A stretch of DNA of 64,000 nt from Actinoplanes italicus (GTDB taxonomy: Bacteria > Actinomycetota > Actinomycetes > Mycobacteriales > Micromonosporaceae): contig NZ_PVMZ01000005.1 in the NCBI RefSeq assembly GCF_003001815.1, positions 1 through 64,000 on the forward strand, read 5' to 3'. Below, in pieces: positions 50,527 to 58,050 of this stretch. Numbering within the stretch: position 1 is the first letter of the stretch; each line of letters begins with the position of its first letter. Both the position numbers and the translations under genes were made by a program. Below the pieces are notes generated by a model. The model saw only the letters and a program-made list of their open reading frames with translations, made no database searches and was not told the DNA's origin.

Positions 50527-50540
50527 GGGCCGGAAGGCCC
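50527..50540 (-). promoter_or_regulatory. DosR-like box upstream of P-type ATPase/CBS operon
   Basis: On the gene strand GGGCC-TTCC-GGCCC followed by TGCC, exact, 37 bp before the ATPase start. As a perfect dyad it might instead act as a terminator of the USP gene that ends at 50594. Confidence 0.5.
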
Positions 50541-50593
50541 GCGCGCCCGTGCCGGATGTTGCACCGGCCGGGCACGCGGGCCGGCCGCCTCGG

Positions 50594-51022
50594 TCAGGCG
50601 CCCCGAACCACCACGACCGGGCACCGCGCGTGCTGGACGCACTGCTGACTGACCGAGCCGATCAGCGTCCCGGTGAAGGCGCCGTGGCCGCGGCTGCCTA
50701 TCACCAGGAGCCCGCCGTGAGCCGACATGTCGATCAGCACCTGCGCGGGATGGCCCGGCATGACGCTCTCGACGAGGTCGAGGTCCGTTCGATCATCGCC
50801 GAGCACGCTGTGCACCGCGGTGGTGAGAACCTTCCCGGCGGTGGAGGCCAGATCCTCCTCGTACGGCAACATGGGCGCCCAGCCGTAGTAGGACGGCATC
50901 TCCCAGGCGGTCACCGCGTGCAGGCGCCCACCGGTCAGCCTGGCCTGCCTCACCGCCCAGCGCAACGCGGCTTTGGCAGACGGTGATCCGTCGACCCCGA
51001 CCACGATGTCACCGACACGCAC
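50594..51022 (-). CDS. single-domain universal stress protein
   Basis: 142 residues, one canonical Usp domain: DIVVGVDGSPSAKAALRWAVRQARLTGGRLHAVTAWEMPSYYGW, and LLVIGSRGHGAFTGTLIGSVSQQCVQHARCPVVVVRG with intact G-2x-G-9x-GS, so it should bind ATP. Length is standard for UspA monomers. ATG 51022 with GAAGGAAGTCCCTCCGG before it. An exact box with TGCC lies 95 bp upstream. Confidence 0.93.
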   Translation of the reverse strand: MRVGDIVVGVDGSPSAKAALRWAVRQARLTGGRLHAVTAWEMPSYYGWAPMLPYEEDLASTAGKVLTTAVHSVLGDDRTDLDLVESVMPGHPAQVLIDMSAHGGLLVIGSRGHGAFTGTLIGSVSQQCVQHARCPVVVVRGA

Positions 51023-51116
51023 ACCGGAGGGACTTCCTTCTTCGAAACCGTGTCATCACCCACCTCCCGAGTTCCGGCTTTCCTCCACGATGCCCGTGGC
51101 GGCCCGCCCTGCGGCA

Positions 51117-51130
51117 GGGCCTAACGGCCC
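51117..51130 (-). promoter_or_regulatory. DosR-like box upstream of USP gene
   Basis: On the gene strand GGGCC-GTTA-GGCCC followed by TGCC, exact, 95 bp before the ATG at 51022 and 47 bp beyond the stop of the next upstream gene. Confidence 0.6.
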
Positions 51131-51176
51131 CGCTCGCTCACTGATCAAGGCAACCCCCGGGAATGCAGAACCGGCT

Positions 51177-52037
51177 TCACCGGCCGGTGCCGCGATGCGG
51201 CACGACCAGTACCGGCCGGCCGGCGTGATGGAGCACGGCCATGGTGACGCTGCCGAGGACGATCTCCAGCAGGGCCGACCGGCCGAGTGAGCCGACGGTG
51301 AGCAGGGCTGCACGTTCCGCGCGGGCCTGACCGGAAAGGGCGGCGGCGATCGCCCGGCCGTGCTCGGCGACGAATCCGGTACGCGGCAGCCTCGTCAACC
51401 GCTCGGGCGTCCGGCCTGACGGCGCGTCTCCGTCGTCGACGAGGACGGGCACGACGTGGTGGTGCGGGAACAGTTTCCCGGCCACCTCGAGCGCGGCATC
51501 GGATCCCACCGAGCCGTCCCAGCCGACCACGACCGGGCCGTCGGGGAGTGCCGACCGCTCCGGCTGCAGCAACGGATGCGGCACGACCAGCACGGGACAC
51601 GAGGCGTAGTGCACGATGACATCGGAGACGCTGCCGAAGACGGCCCGCGCCCCGCCCAGCCCCCGTGCCCCCGTCACGATGAGGTCGGCTCCTACACGTT
51701 CCGCGGCCTGCACCAGATGCAGTCCCTCACCCCCGAAGGCCCGTTCGACCAGCGGCTCGGCCTTCCAGCCGTGCGCGGCTGCCACGGTTACGCCCATGGC
51801 GGCCAGGCGATGGGCTTCGGCTGCGCCTTCCCGTTCGATCGCCGCGACGAAATCGTCGATGCTGTCGGTGTCACGCCGAAGCCGGTGCCGTACCGGGTCG
51901 CTGGCGTACGGCGGTGTCCACGCCACCGTGACGACGGCGAACGCGTCCGGCAGGAGTGTGGCCGCGACCTCGATCGCGGCCGCCGCCGGGACGGATCCGT
52001 CGTAACACACCAGAACTCTGGAGGTGCCGCTTCCCAT
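51177..52037 (-). CDS. tandem universal stress protein
   Basis: 286 residues. Domain 1: RVLVCYDGSVPAAAAIEVAATLLPDAFAVVTVAWTPP, DLIVTGARGLGGARAVFGSVSDVIVHYASCPVLVVPH. Domain 2: GPVVVGWDGSVGSDAALEVAGKLFPHHHVVPVLVDDGD, LLTVGSLGRSALLEIVLGSVTMAVLHHAGRPVLVVPH. Domain 1 has a near-standard ATP loop (G-2x-G-7x-GS, two residues short); domain 2 keeps the final GS. ATG 52037. Only 28 bp separate it from the CBS-BON gene upstream, so the two form an operon: CBS-BON then USP. Confidence 0.92.
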   Translation of the reverse strand: MGSGTSRVLVCYDGSVPAAAAIEVAATLLPDAFAVVTVAWTPPYASDPVRHRLRRDTDSIDDFVAAIEREGAAEAHRLAAMGVTVAAAHGWKAEPLVERAFGGEGLHLVQAAERVGADLIVTGARGLGGARAVFGSVSDVIVHYASCPVLVVPHPLLQPERSALPDGPVVVGWDGSVGSDAALEVAGKLFPHHHVVPVLVDDGDAPSGRTPERLTRLPRTGFVAEHGRAIAAALSGQARAERAALLTVGSLGRSALLEIVLGSVTMAVLHHAGRPVLVVPHRGTGR

Positions 52038-52065
52038 GACCGTGCCTCCTCTGCGACGCCGTTGC

Positions 52066-52752
52066 TCAGGCTACGAAGATCGCGGGGCCCGGCTCGACCA
52101 GCTTGCGGTCGTCGAAGTCGAACCTGACGTCGTCGATCACCTCGACGGCGCCGGGGACGAGGGCGGCCAGACGCGCGATCAGCACCTTCGTGGACCATCG
52201 ATCCACCTGGCCCGCGAGGGTGACGACACCCCGTTCGACGGTGGTGCGTACGGTCGCCGAGTTCTCGGTCATCACGACCTCGCGAACCGCCGACCGCACC
52301 TCGGCGTCGATGTCGGCGTCGGCACGCAGGTGCTCCTTGAGCAGGTCGCTGCGGGTGACGATGCCGACGAGCCGGCCCAGGTAGTCCACGACCGGCAGCT
52401 GCTTGACGCCGGACTCGTCGAGAAGGCGCGCCGCGGTCCGGATGCCGGCGCCCGGTGTGAGGGTGATCGCTGGAGCGGTCATCAGCTCCCCGGCCGTGCG
52501 GGCGGCCGCCTTGTGGTGCTGCTCGCGGCGGCGCCGCTCGAACCAGCGAGGCTCGCCCTCCCCCACGAACTCGATCTTTCGGAGCAGGTCCGACTCGGAC
52601 ACCACCCCGATCACCCGGCGATCCCCGTCCACGACCGGAACGGCGTTGATCCGCCGGCCGATCAACAGGTCGACCACGTCCCGGTACGGGGTGCCCGGCC
52701 CGGCGGAGACGACATCGGCCGTCATCACGTCGCTGACATGCCAAGTCTTCAT
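52066..52752 (-). CDS. CBS pair plus BON domain protein
   Basis: 228 residues. CBS 1 HVSDVMTADVVSAGPGTPYRDVVDLLIGRRINAVPVVDGDRRVIGVVSESDLLRKIE; a charged linker (EPRWFERRRREQHHKAAART); CBS 2 GELMTAPAITLTPGAGIRTAARLLDESGVKQLPVVDYLGRLVGIVTRSDLLKEHL; BON domain VREVVMTENSATVRTTVERGVVTLAGQVDRWSTKVLIARLAALVPGAVEVIDDVRFDFDD. Same architecture as 47166-47789, a duplicate pair within the island. Probably senses adenylate charge. Upstream, two one-mismatch boxes. Followed by a USP gene in the same unit. Confidence 0.92.
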   Translation of the reverse strand: MKTWHVSDVMTADVVSAGPGTPYRDVVDLLIGRRINAVPVVDGDRRVIGVVSESDLLRKIEFVGEGEPRWFERRRREQHHKAAARTAGELMTAPAITLTPGAGIRTAARLLDESGVKQLPVVDYLGRLVGIVTRSDLLKEHLRADADIDAEVRSAVREVVMTENSATVRTTVERGVVTLAGQVDRWSTKVLIARLAALVPGAVEVIDDVRFDFDDRKLVEPGPAIFVA

Positions 52753-52800
52753 CTCAATACCTCCACCCCCAACGCTAGGGACGGCCGCTCCCGGCCGGCA

Positions 52801-52814
52801 GGGGCGATCATCCC
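52801..52814 (-). promoter_or_regulatory. DosR-like box upstream of CBS-BON/USP operon
   Basis: On the gene strand GGGAT-GATC-GCCCC followed by TGCC, one mismatch, 49 bp before the ATG at 52752. A second one-mismatch copy (GGGAC-GGCC-GCTCC) lies at 52778-52791. Confidence 0.4.
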
Positions 52815-52866
52815 GGCGAGGTGGGTCCACCGGCACTGCCGGAGTTCATGGTCCAGCCGGCCCGGT

Positions 52867-53700
52867 TCAGACCAGGGCGCGGACATCCTGCGCGACGAAC
52901 CGCACGAAGCCCTCGAGGTCCGGTTCGTCGGCGGTGGGCTGCAGGATGACGGCGTCCGCGCCGGCGGCCTGGTAGCGCTTCACGACGGCTGCCACGGCGG
53001 CGGCATCACCGACCGCCGTGGTGTCGGTCCGCTCCGACTCACCCCAGGACTCCAGCTCACGGGCCATCCGCTCGGCCGCGTCGGGCCCGGTGGCCGCGTA
53101 CACGTACACCGTGATGGCTTTCGCCGCCTCCCTGACGGCCGCGACCTCGTGCGCGTAGGTCCCGGCCGTCAGCAGGATGCCGTCGGCGACCTCGCAGGCC
53201 AGCGCGCGGGTCTTGGGGCCGGTCGCACCCGCGTAAACGGGAGTCGTTCCCAGCGGCGGGTAGTCGAGCTTGACCTTGTCGAGCTGCACGTAGCGGCCCG
53301 TGGTCGTGACGGTCTCGCCGGCCAGCAGCGCCTTCAACGCCTCGATGTGCTCGCGCAGCAGGGTCATCGGTGAGTCGACCCGTGCGCCGACCTGACCCAT
53401 CCAGTCCTGGACGCCGTGGCCGAGCGTGATGATCGCCCGGTCCGGGAAGAGCCGCTGCAGCGTGGCGGCCTCCATGCCCATCACGGCGACGTTGCGGAAC
53501 GGCACCGGCAGCAGGCCGATGCCGACCTTCAGCCGCTCGGTCCAGGCCAGGGCGGCGGTCATGGCGGCGATGCCGCTCTCCAGGAAGCAGTCCTCCCAGA
53601 GCCACAGCTCCTCGAGGCCCGCCTCGTCGGCGGCGCGGGCGACGGATCGGAGGCGTTCAGGCGGGTTCTGCGGACGGAAGACCACACCGAGAGTCGTCAT
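52867..53700 (-). CDS. LLM-class flavin-dependent oxidoreductase
   Basis: 277 residues, luciferase-like TIM barrel: LGVVFRPQNPPERLRSVARAADEAGLEELWLWEDCFLESGIAAMTAALAWTERLKVGIGLLPVPFRNVAVMGMEAATLQRLFPDRAIITLGHGVQDWMGQVG, then TTTGRYVQLDKVKLDYPP and PVYAGATGPKTRALACEVADGILL. The pattern is that of F420-dependent actinobacterial LLM enzymes. Substrate unknown. ATG 53700, 25 bp after the decarboxylase stop on the same strand, so co-transcription is possible. Confidence 0.9.
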   Translation of the reverse strand: MTTLGVVFRPQNPPERLRSVARAADEAGLEELWLWEDCFLESGIAAMTAALAWTERLKVGIGLLPVPFRNVAVMGMEAATLQRLFPDRAIITLGHGVQDWMGQVGARVDSPMTLLREHIEALKALLAGETVTTTGRYVQLDKVKLDYPPLGTTPVYAGATGPKTRALACEVADGILLTAGTYAHEVAAVREAAKAITVYVYAATGPDAAERMARELESWGESERTDTTAVGDAAAVAAVVKRYQAAGADAVILQPTADEPDLEGFVRFVAQDVRALV

Positions 53701-53725
53701 GCATCCCGATACTAGGTCGCGGCCG

Positions 53726-55969
53726 TCATCGGCCGGTCAGGCACGCAACCGTACGGTGCCCGCCGTCGGTCTCCTCGGTGACGCCGTGCGTGATGCCCGT
53801 GAAGCCGGGCCAGCGTGCGGCGAGGATCTGCTCGTGGCGCAGGAAGCGAACGATCGACGCACTGATCCGCTCCCCCGGGACCAGCAACGGAATACCCGGC
53901 GGGTACGGGGTGAGCAGCACCGCGGTCGTGCGGCCGGCCAGCTTCTCCACCGGCACGTGCTCGACGCGCCCGGCGGCCATGGCGGCCCACGCCTCGGCCG
54001 GCGTGGTCACCTGTTCGACCGGTTCGGTGTAGATCGCGGTGGTCAGCTCGGCGAGGTCGGCGTCACGGTAGGTCGCGTGCAGGGCGTCGCAGAGGTCGCG
54101 GAGGCCGCGTCCGGCGTACATCGGGAAAGCGGTCGCGAAGGCCGGCATGAGCCGTTCGATGGTGGCGTTGCCGTCGTAGGCGCTCTTGAACCGGTGCAGC
54201 TCCGCGACCAGCGAGTTCCAGCGGCCCTTGGTGACGCCGATGGTGAACAGCACGAACAGCGAGTACAGCCCGGTCTTCTCCACCACGACCCCGTGCTCGG
54301 CCAGGTAGCGGGCCAGCACCACGCCCGGGATACTGGGCGTTCCCGGTGTGCTGAACTCGCCGTGGACCGTGAGGCCCGGCATGGTGAGCGTGACCTTGAT
54401 CGGGTCGAGCATCGTGAAGCCGTCGTCGACCTGCTCGAAGCCGTGCCAGCCGGCGTCGCCGGTCAGTTCCCACTCGGACCGTTCGGGCAGCCCGGTGCGC
54501 GGTGGGGTGTCGGGACCCCAGACGCCGAACCACCAGCCGGAGCATTCGGTGCCGATGCGGATGACGGTGCGGCGGAACTCCATCGCCTCGGTGATCGACT
54601 CCTCGACCAGGGCGCGGCCGCGTTTGCCGGCCATCATCTCGGCCGACACGTCGCAGCTGGCGATGATGGCGTACTGCGGGCTGGTGGAGGTGTGCATGCG
54701 GTACGCCTGCGCGAAGACCCGCTCGTCGAAGTGCCCGCCGGAGGTGTCCTGGACCAGGATCTGCGACGCCTGCGACAGCCCGGCGAGCAGCTTGTGGGTG
54801 GACTGGGTGGCGTAGACGACGGTCCGCCCGGTGCGTTCGCGATCGTTGGCGACGCCGTGCATCCCCTCGTACAACTCGTGGAAGGAGCCGTGCGGCAGCC
54901 ACGCCTCGTCGAAGTGCAGCGCGTCAACGACCCCGTCGAGGTTCGCGCGCAGCTCGTCGGCGCGGTAGATGATGCCGTCATAGGTGGACTGGGTGAGCGC
55001 CAGCAGCCGGATCCGCCGGGTCTTGTCGGCGATCAGCGGGCTGGCGTCGATCTTGGCCCGCAGTGCCTCGGGGGTGAACTCGCTGCGCGGGATCGGCCCG
55101 ATGATGCCGGCCTTGTTACGGGTCGGCATGAGATAGATCGGTACGGCTCCGGTGAGCACGATGGCGTGCAGGATCGACTTGTGGCAGTTGCGGTCCACCG
55201 CGACGATGTCACCCGGCCCGACCAGCGAGTTCCACACGATCTTGTTCGACGTGGAGGTGCCGTTGGTGACGAAGAACAGGTGGTCGGCGCGGAACGTCCG
55301 GGCGGCCAGGCGCTCGCTGTCGGCGATCGGCCCGCTGTGGTCGAGCAGCTGCCCCAGTTCCTCCACGGCGTTGCACACGTCGGCGCGCAGCAGGTTCTCA
55401 CCGAAGAAGTCGTGGAAGACCGTGCCGACCGGGCTCTTCAGGAACGCCGTACCGCCGGAATGTCCCGGGCAGTGCCAGGAGTAGGCACCGTCGTTGGCGT
55501 AGCGCATCAGCGCCGCGAAGAACGGTGGCGCGAGCTGGCCGAGGTAGTGCCCCGCCTCCCGTTTGATCTTGCGGGCCAGGAAGTCGGGGGTGTCCTCGTA
55601 GGCGTTGACGACCCCGTCGATGCGTGACAGCACCGACTGCGGCACCTTGCGGGCCGTCAGCTGCTCGCCGAAGAGCAGGATCGGCACCCGGTCGTTGTGG
55701 GTCCGGACCGACTGCACGAACTCGGCGGCCGCCCGGACCGCGCTCTCGTCGGACGGCTCCCCCGCGTTGAGGTGCAGGACGTAGAGGACCGCCGAACTGG
55801 ACCGGGCGACATCGGCCAGCATGCCCGGATGCTCGAAGTAGCGTCCCTCGGCGTCGACACGCCGCAGGTCCAGGCCCGCCCGGGTCAGGGCGGACTCGAG
55901 CAGTTCCAGCGGCCGCCGCGCACCGGCCGGGCCTTCCACGGGTGTGACGATGGTGACCTGCAACGGCAA
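53726..55969 (-). CDS. Orn/Lys/Arg decarboxylase (fold type I, large)
   Basis: 747 residues. N-terminal wing/receiver-like domain (VTIVTPVEGPAGARRPLELLESALTRAGLDL..., SVRTHNDRVPILLFGE), PLP domain with GAYSWHCPGHSGGTAFLKSPVG, FFVTNGTSTSNKIVWNSLVGPGDIVAVDRNCHKS and the PLP lysine in YATQSTHKLLAGLSQAS, then a C-terminal domain ending LLTPYPPGIPLLVPGERI. The length and order match biodegradative arginine/lysine/ornithine decarboxylases (acid-resistance type) rather than the short biosynthetic fold. Which amino acid is used cannot be told. Start at TTG 55969, 9 bp after AGAGGA; the in-frame extension to 56395 is unstructured. Confidence 0.9.
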   Translation of the reverse strand: MPLQVTIVTPVEGPAGARRPLELLESALTRAGLDLRRVDAEGRYFEHPGMLADVARSSSAVLYVLHLNAGEPSDESAVRAAAEFVQSVRTHNDRVPILLFGEQLTARKVPQSVLSRIDGVVNAYEDTPDFLARKIKREAGHYLGQLAPPFFAALMRYANDGAYSWHCPGHSGGTAFLKSPVGTVFHDFFGENLLRADVCNAVEELGQLLDHSGPIADSERLAARTFRADHLFFVTNGTSTSNKIVWNSLVGPGDIVAVDRNCHKSILHAIVLTGAVPIYLMPTRNKAGIIGPIPRSEFTPEALRAKIDASPLIADKTRRIRLLALTQSTYDGIIYRADELRANLDGVVDALHFDEAWLPHGSFHELYEGMHGVANDRERTGRTVVYATQSTHKLLAGLSQASQILVQDTSGGHFDERVFAQAYRMHTSTSPQYAIIASCDVSAEMMAGKRGRALVEESITEAMEFRRTVIRIGTECSGWWFGVWGPDTPPRTGLPERSEWELTGDAGWHGFEQVDDGFTMLDPIKVTLTMPGLTVHGEFSTPGTPSIPGVVLARYLAEHGVVVEKTGLYSLFVLFTIGVTKGRWNSLVAELHRFKSAYDGNATIERLMPAFATAFPMYAGRGLRDLCDALHATYRDADLAELTTAIYTEPVEQVTTPAEAWAAMAAGRVEHVPVEKLAGRTTAVLLTPYPPGIPLLVPGERISASIVRFLRHEQILAARWPGFTGITHGVTEETDGGHRTVACLTGR

Positions 55970-56147
55970 GGTGTGCGTCCTCTCGGCGGCGCGGCGCGTG
56001 CATCGCCGTGACCGTAGCCAGGACGGGTGCGGCCCGGGCCGGGAACGTCGGGAGGGTCCCCGAGCCGGGTGACAACGGGCGCTCACATCGGCAGCGCCAA
56101 TGCCGATGGGCACCTCGATGATCGCGCGACGGCGGGGAGTTGACGGC

Positions 56148-57686
56148 ATGTCGGTGCCGCGTGGAGTCCACGCGCTGTTGCCGGCCGGGGTGGTGGCCGC
56201 GGTCCTGGCACTGGCCGCAGCCGCGACGCTGCCGGCCGCGGTGGCCCGGCCCGCGATCGTCGTGGCCGATCTGGTGCTGATCAGCGCGCTGACCTGTGTC
56301 TTCCATCGCACCGCGCGGGCTCCCGGTCTGCCGGCTCCGGCCGCCCGATTCTGGACCAGCATGGTGTACGCGCTGCTGGCGTACACGATCGGCATGGCGG
56401 TCGACCTGACCGCGATGTTCGTGACCGCGGCAGGCGGACCGGCGGTGCCGATGTACGGCGCTCAGCTGATCTATCCGCTGGCCGGCCTGCTCACGCTGTT
56501 CGCCGTCTTCAGGTACCCGACGATCGCGCAGAGCGGGGCGGAGCGGCTGCGGGTCAGCCTGGACACCGGCATCGTGCTGCTCGGCGCGGCCTCGTTCGTC
56601 TGGTACTTCACGGTCAGCCACAGCTGGTCACCCGCTCGCGGATGGCTGTCGCTGTCGGAGGCCATGGCGCTGCCGGTGACCGTCCTGGTCGCCGGGTTCG
56701 GGGTGCTACGGGTCGCGTTCGTCGGCGCGAAACTGCTCGCCCGGCCGACGGTGGCCTGCTACGCCGCGTGCATCGTGCTGACGGCCGTCGCCACCAGCAT
56801 GCCCGGCGACCCCGACCAGGTCCGGATGGCCCCCACGGCGCTGTTACTGCTGGCCCAGCTGTCGTCGCTGGCCGGAGCACTGATCCAGTACCGGGTCACC
56901 GTCGCGGGCACGACGCGGTCGCGGGGCGCTGCCCGCCGGCCGTTCAGCGTGCTGCCGTACGGCGCGTCGGCCGCCGCCTTCGGGCTGCTCGTCATCGTCG
57001 TCGGACCGGGCCTGGACGGGCGCCGCTGGGGGGTCGTGATCGGGGTCGGACTGTTGTTGTGCCTGGTGGCGGTCCGCCAGCTCGCCGCGCTGCGCGAGAA
57101 CGGCCGGCTGCTGGCCGAGAACCGGGTCCTCGCCGAGCGCCTGCAGCACCAGGCGTGGCACGACGAGCTGACCGGGCTGGCCAACCGGGCATACTTCGCC
57201 CACCACGCCGACGCGGCGATCCAGCGGTACGCCACGACCGGCGCCGACAGCGCGCTGCTGCTCATCGACCTGGACGGCTTCAAGGCCGTCAACGACACCC
57301 GCGGGCACGCGGCCGGCGACCGCCTGCTGTGCGAGATCGCGGCACGGCTGACCCGCGAGGCCCCGGACGCCGTCGTCTGCCGTCTCGGCGGCGACGAGTT
57401 CGTCGTCCTCGCCGGACAGCCGGTCGAGGAGGCCGCGCGCCTGGCCGAACGCATCGTCCGGGCCGTCGCCGAGCCGGCCGTCATCGACGGGCAGCCGGCG
57501 CGGGTCGGTGCCAGCATCGGCATCGCACTGGTCGGCGACGGCCCGGCCGACCAGGCCGGCCTGCTGCGCCGCGCCGACGCGGCGATGTACGAGGTCAAGG
57601 CCGCGGGCCGTAACGGCTGGCGTCTGAGCGCCCACCCCGAGCCCACCGCCGGAACACCCCTCGGAACCTCGACCACGACCGGCTGA
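56148..57686 (+). CDS. membrane diguanylate cyclase (GGDEF)
   Basis: 512 residues. About eight to nine membrane helices (residues 8-310) form an uncharacterised sensor, then a short coiled linker (RENGRLLAENRVLAERLQHQAWHDELTGLANRAYF) and a GGDEF domain with intact RLGGDEF (GGDEF at 414-418) and LLLIDLDGFKAVND, so c-di-GMP synthesis is expected. The upstream inhibitory RxxD site is not at the usual place (REAPDAVVCRL), so product feedback may be absent. No EAL domain. ATG 56148 has GGGGAG at 8-base spacing; ATG 56100 would add 16 residues. Divergent from the decarboxylase gene. Confidence 0.9.
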   Translation: MSVPRGVHALLPAGVVAAVLALAAAATLPAAVARPAIVVADLVLISALTCVFHRTARAPGLPAPAARFWTSMVYALLAYTIGMAVDLTAMFVTAAGGPAVPMYGAQLIYPLAGLLTLFAVFRYPTIAQSGAERLRVSLDTGIVLLGAASFVWYFTVSHSWSPARGWLSLSEAMALPVTVLVAGFGVLRVAFVGAKLLARPTVACYAACIVLTAVATSMPGDPDQVRMAPTALLLLAQLSSLAGALIQYRVTVAGTTRSRGAARRPFSVLPYGASAAAFGLLVIVVGPGLDGRRWGVVIGVGLLLCLVAVRQLAALRENGRLLAENRVLAERLQHQAWHDELTGLANRAYFAHHADAAIQRYATTGADSALLLIDLDGFKAVNDTRGHAAGDRLLCEIAARLTREAPDAVVCRLGGDEFVVLAGQPVEEAARLAERIVRAVAEPAVIDGQPARVGASIGIALVGDGPADQAGLLRRADAAMYEVKAAGRNGWRLSAHPEPTAGTPLGTSTTTG

Positions 57687-58050
57687 ATCCGGCGACCGGG
57701 ACGCACGTTTCACCGTCCTTAACAGGTACACCGGGCCCCGCCGACCAACTCGGTGTCGACCCGTTGAGGCGTTTTCGGTGGAGGACCGGGAGGTGCGGTG
57801 GCCAGCGGCGGTCACTATGCCCGCGACGAACGGGGTCCGGCCCGCCCAAACGTCTGCAAGAACCGATTCTCTCCAGGCGACCTCGATGACGGAGCCAATT
57901 TCGTCGTGACCGTGCAGGTGGCCCTGCTCTCTCTGGCCCGCCTGCGATCGTGCAGGCCGTCCTCGTCCTGCACGACGTCGAGCACCCGACCTGCTCCGGA
58001 TGAAAAGGCTCACCCGAATGTCTGCCTCACGTGGGGTCGACGCGTTCGAG
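57687..58050. other. intergenic region, transition to lower GC
   Basis: 364 bases between the GGDEF gene and the end of the NACHT gene. No protein-like frame, RNA gene, strong hairpin or box was seen. Around 58,000 base composition falls visibly, marking the edge of the NACHT gene segment. Confidence 0.5.

Noticed and set aside
53426..55627. 733-codon plus frame opposite LLM oxidoreductase and decarboxylase
   Set aside because: It spans two real minus-strand genes and has no domain-like composition.
55970..56395. N-terminal extension of the decarboxylase
   Set aside because: Unstructured Arg/Ala/Thr-rich sequence overlapping the GGDEF gene on the other strand; TTG 55969 with AGAGGA fits the family N-terminus.
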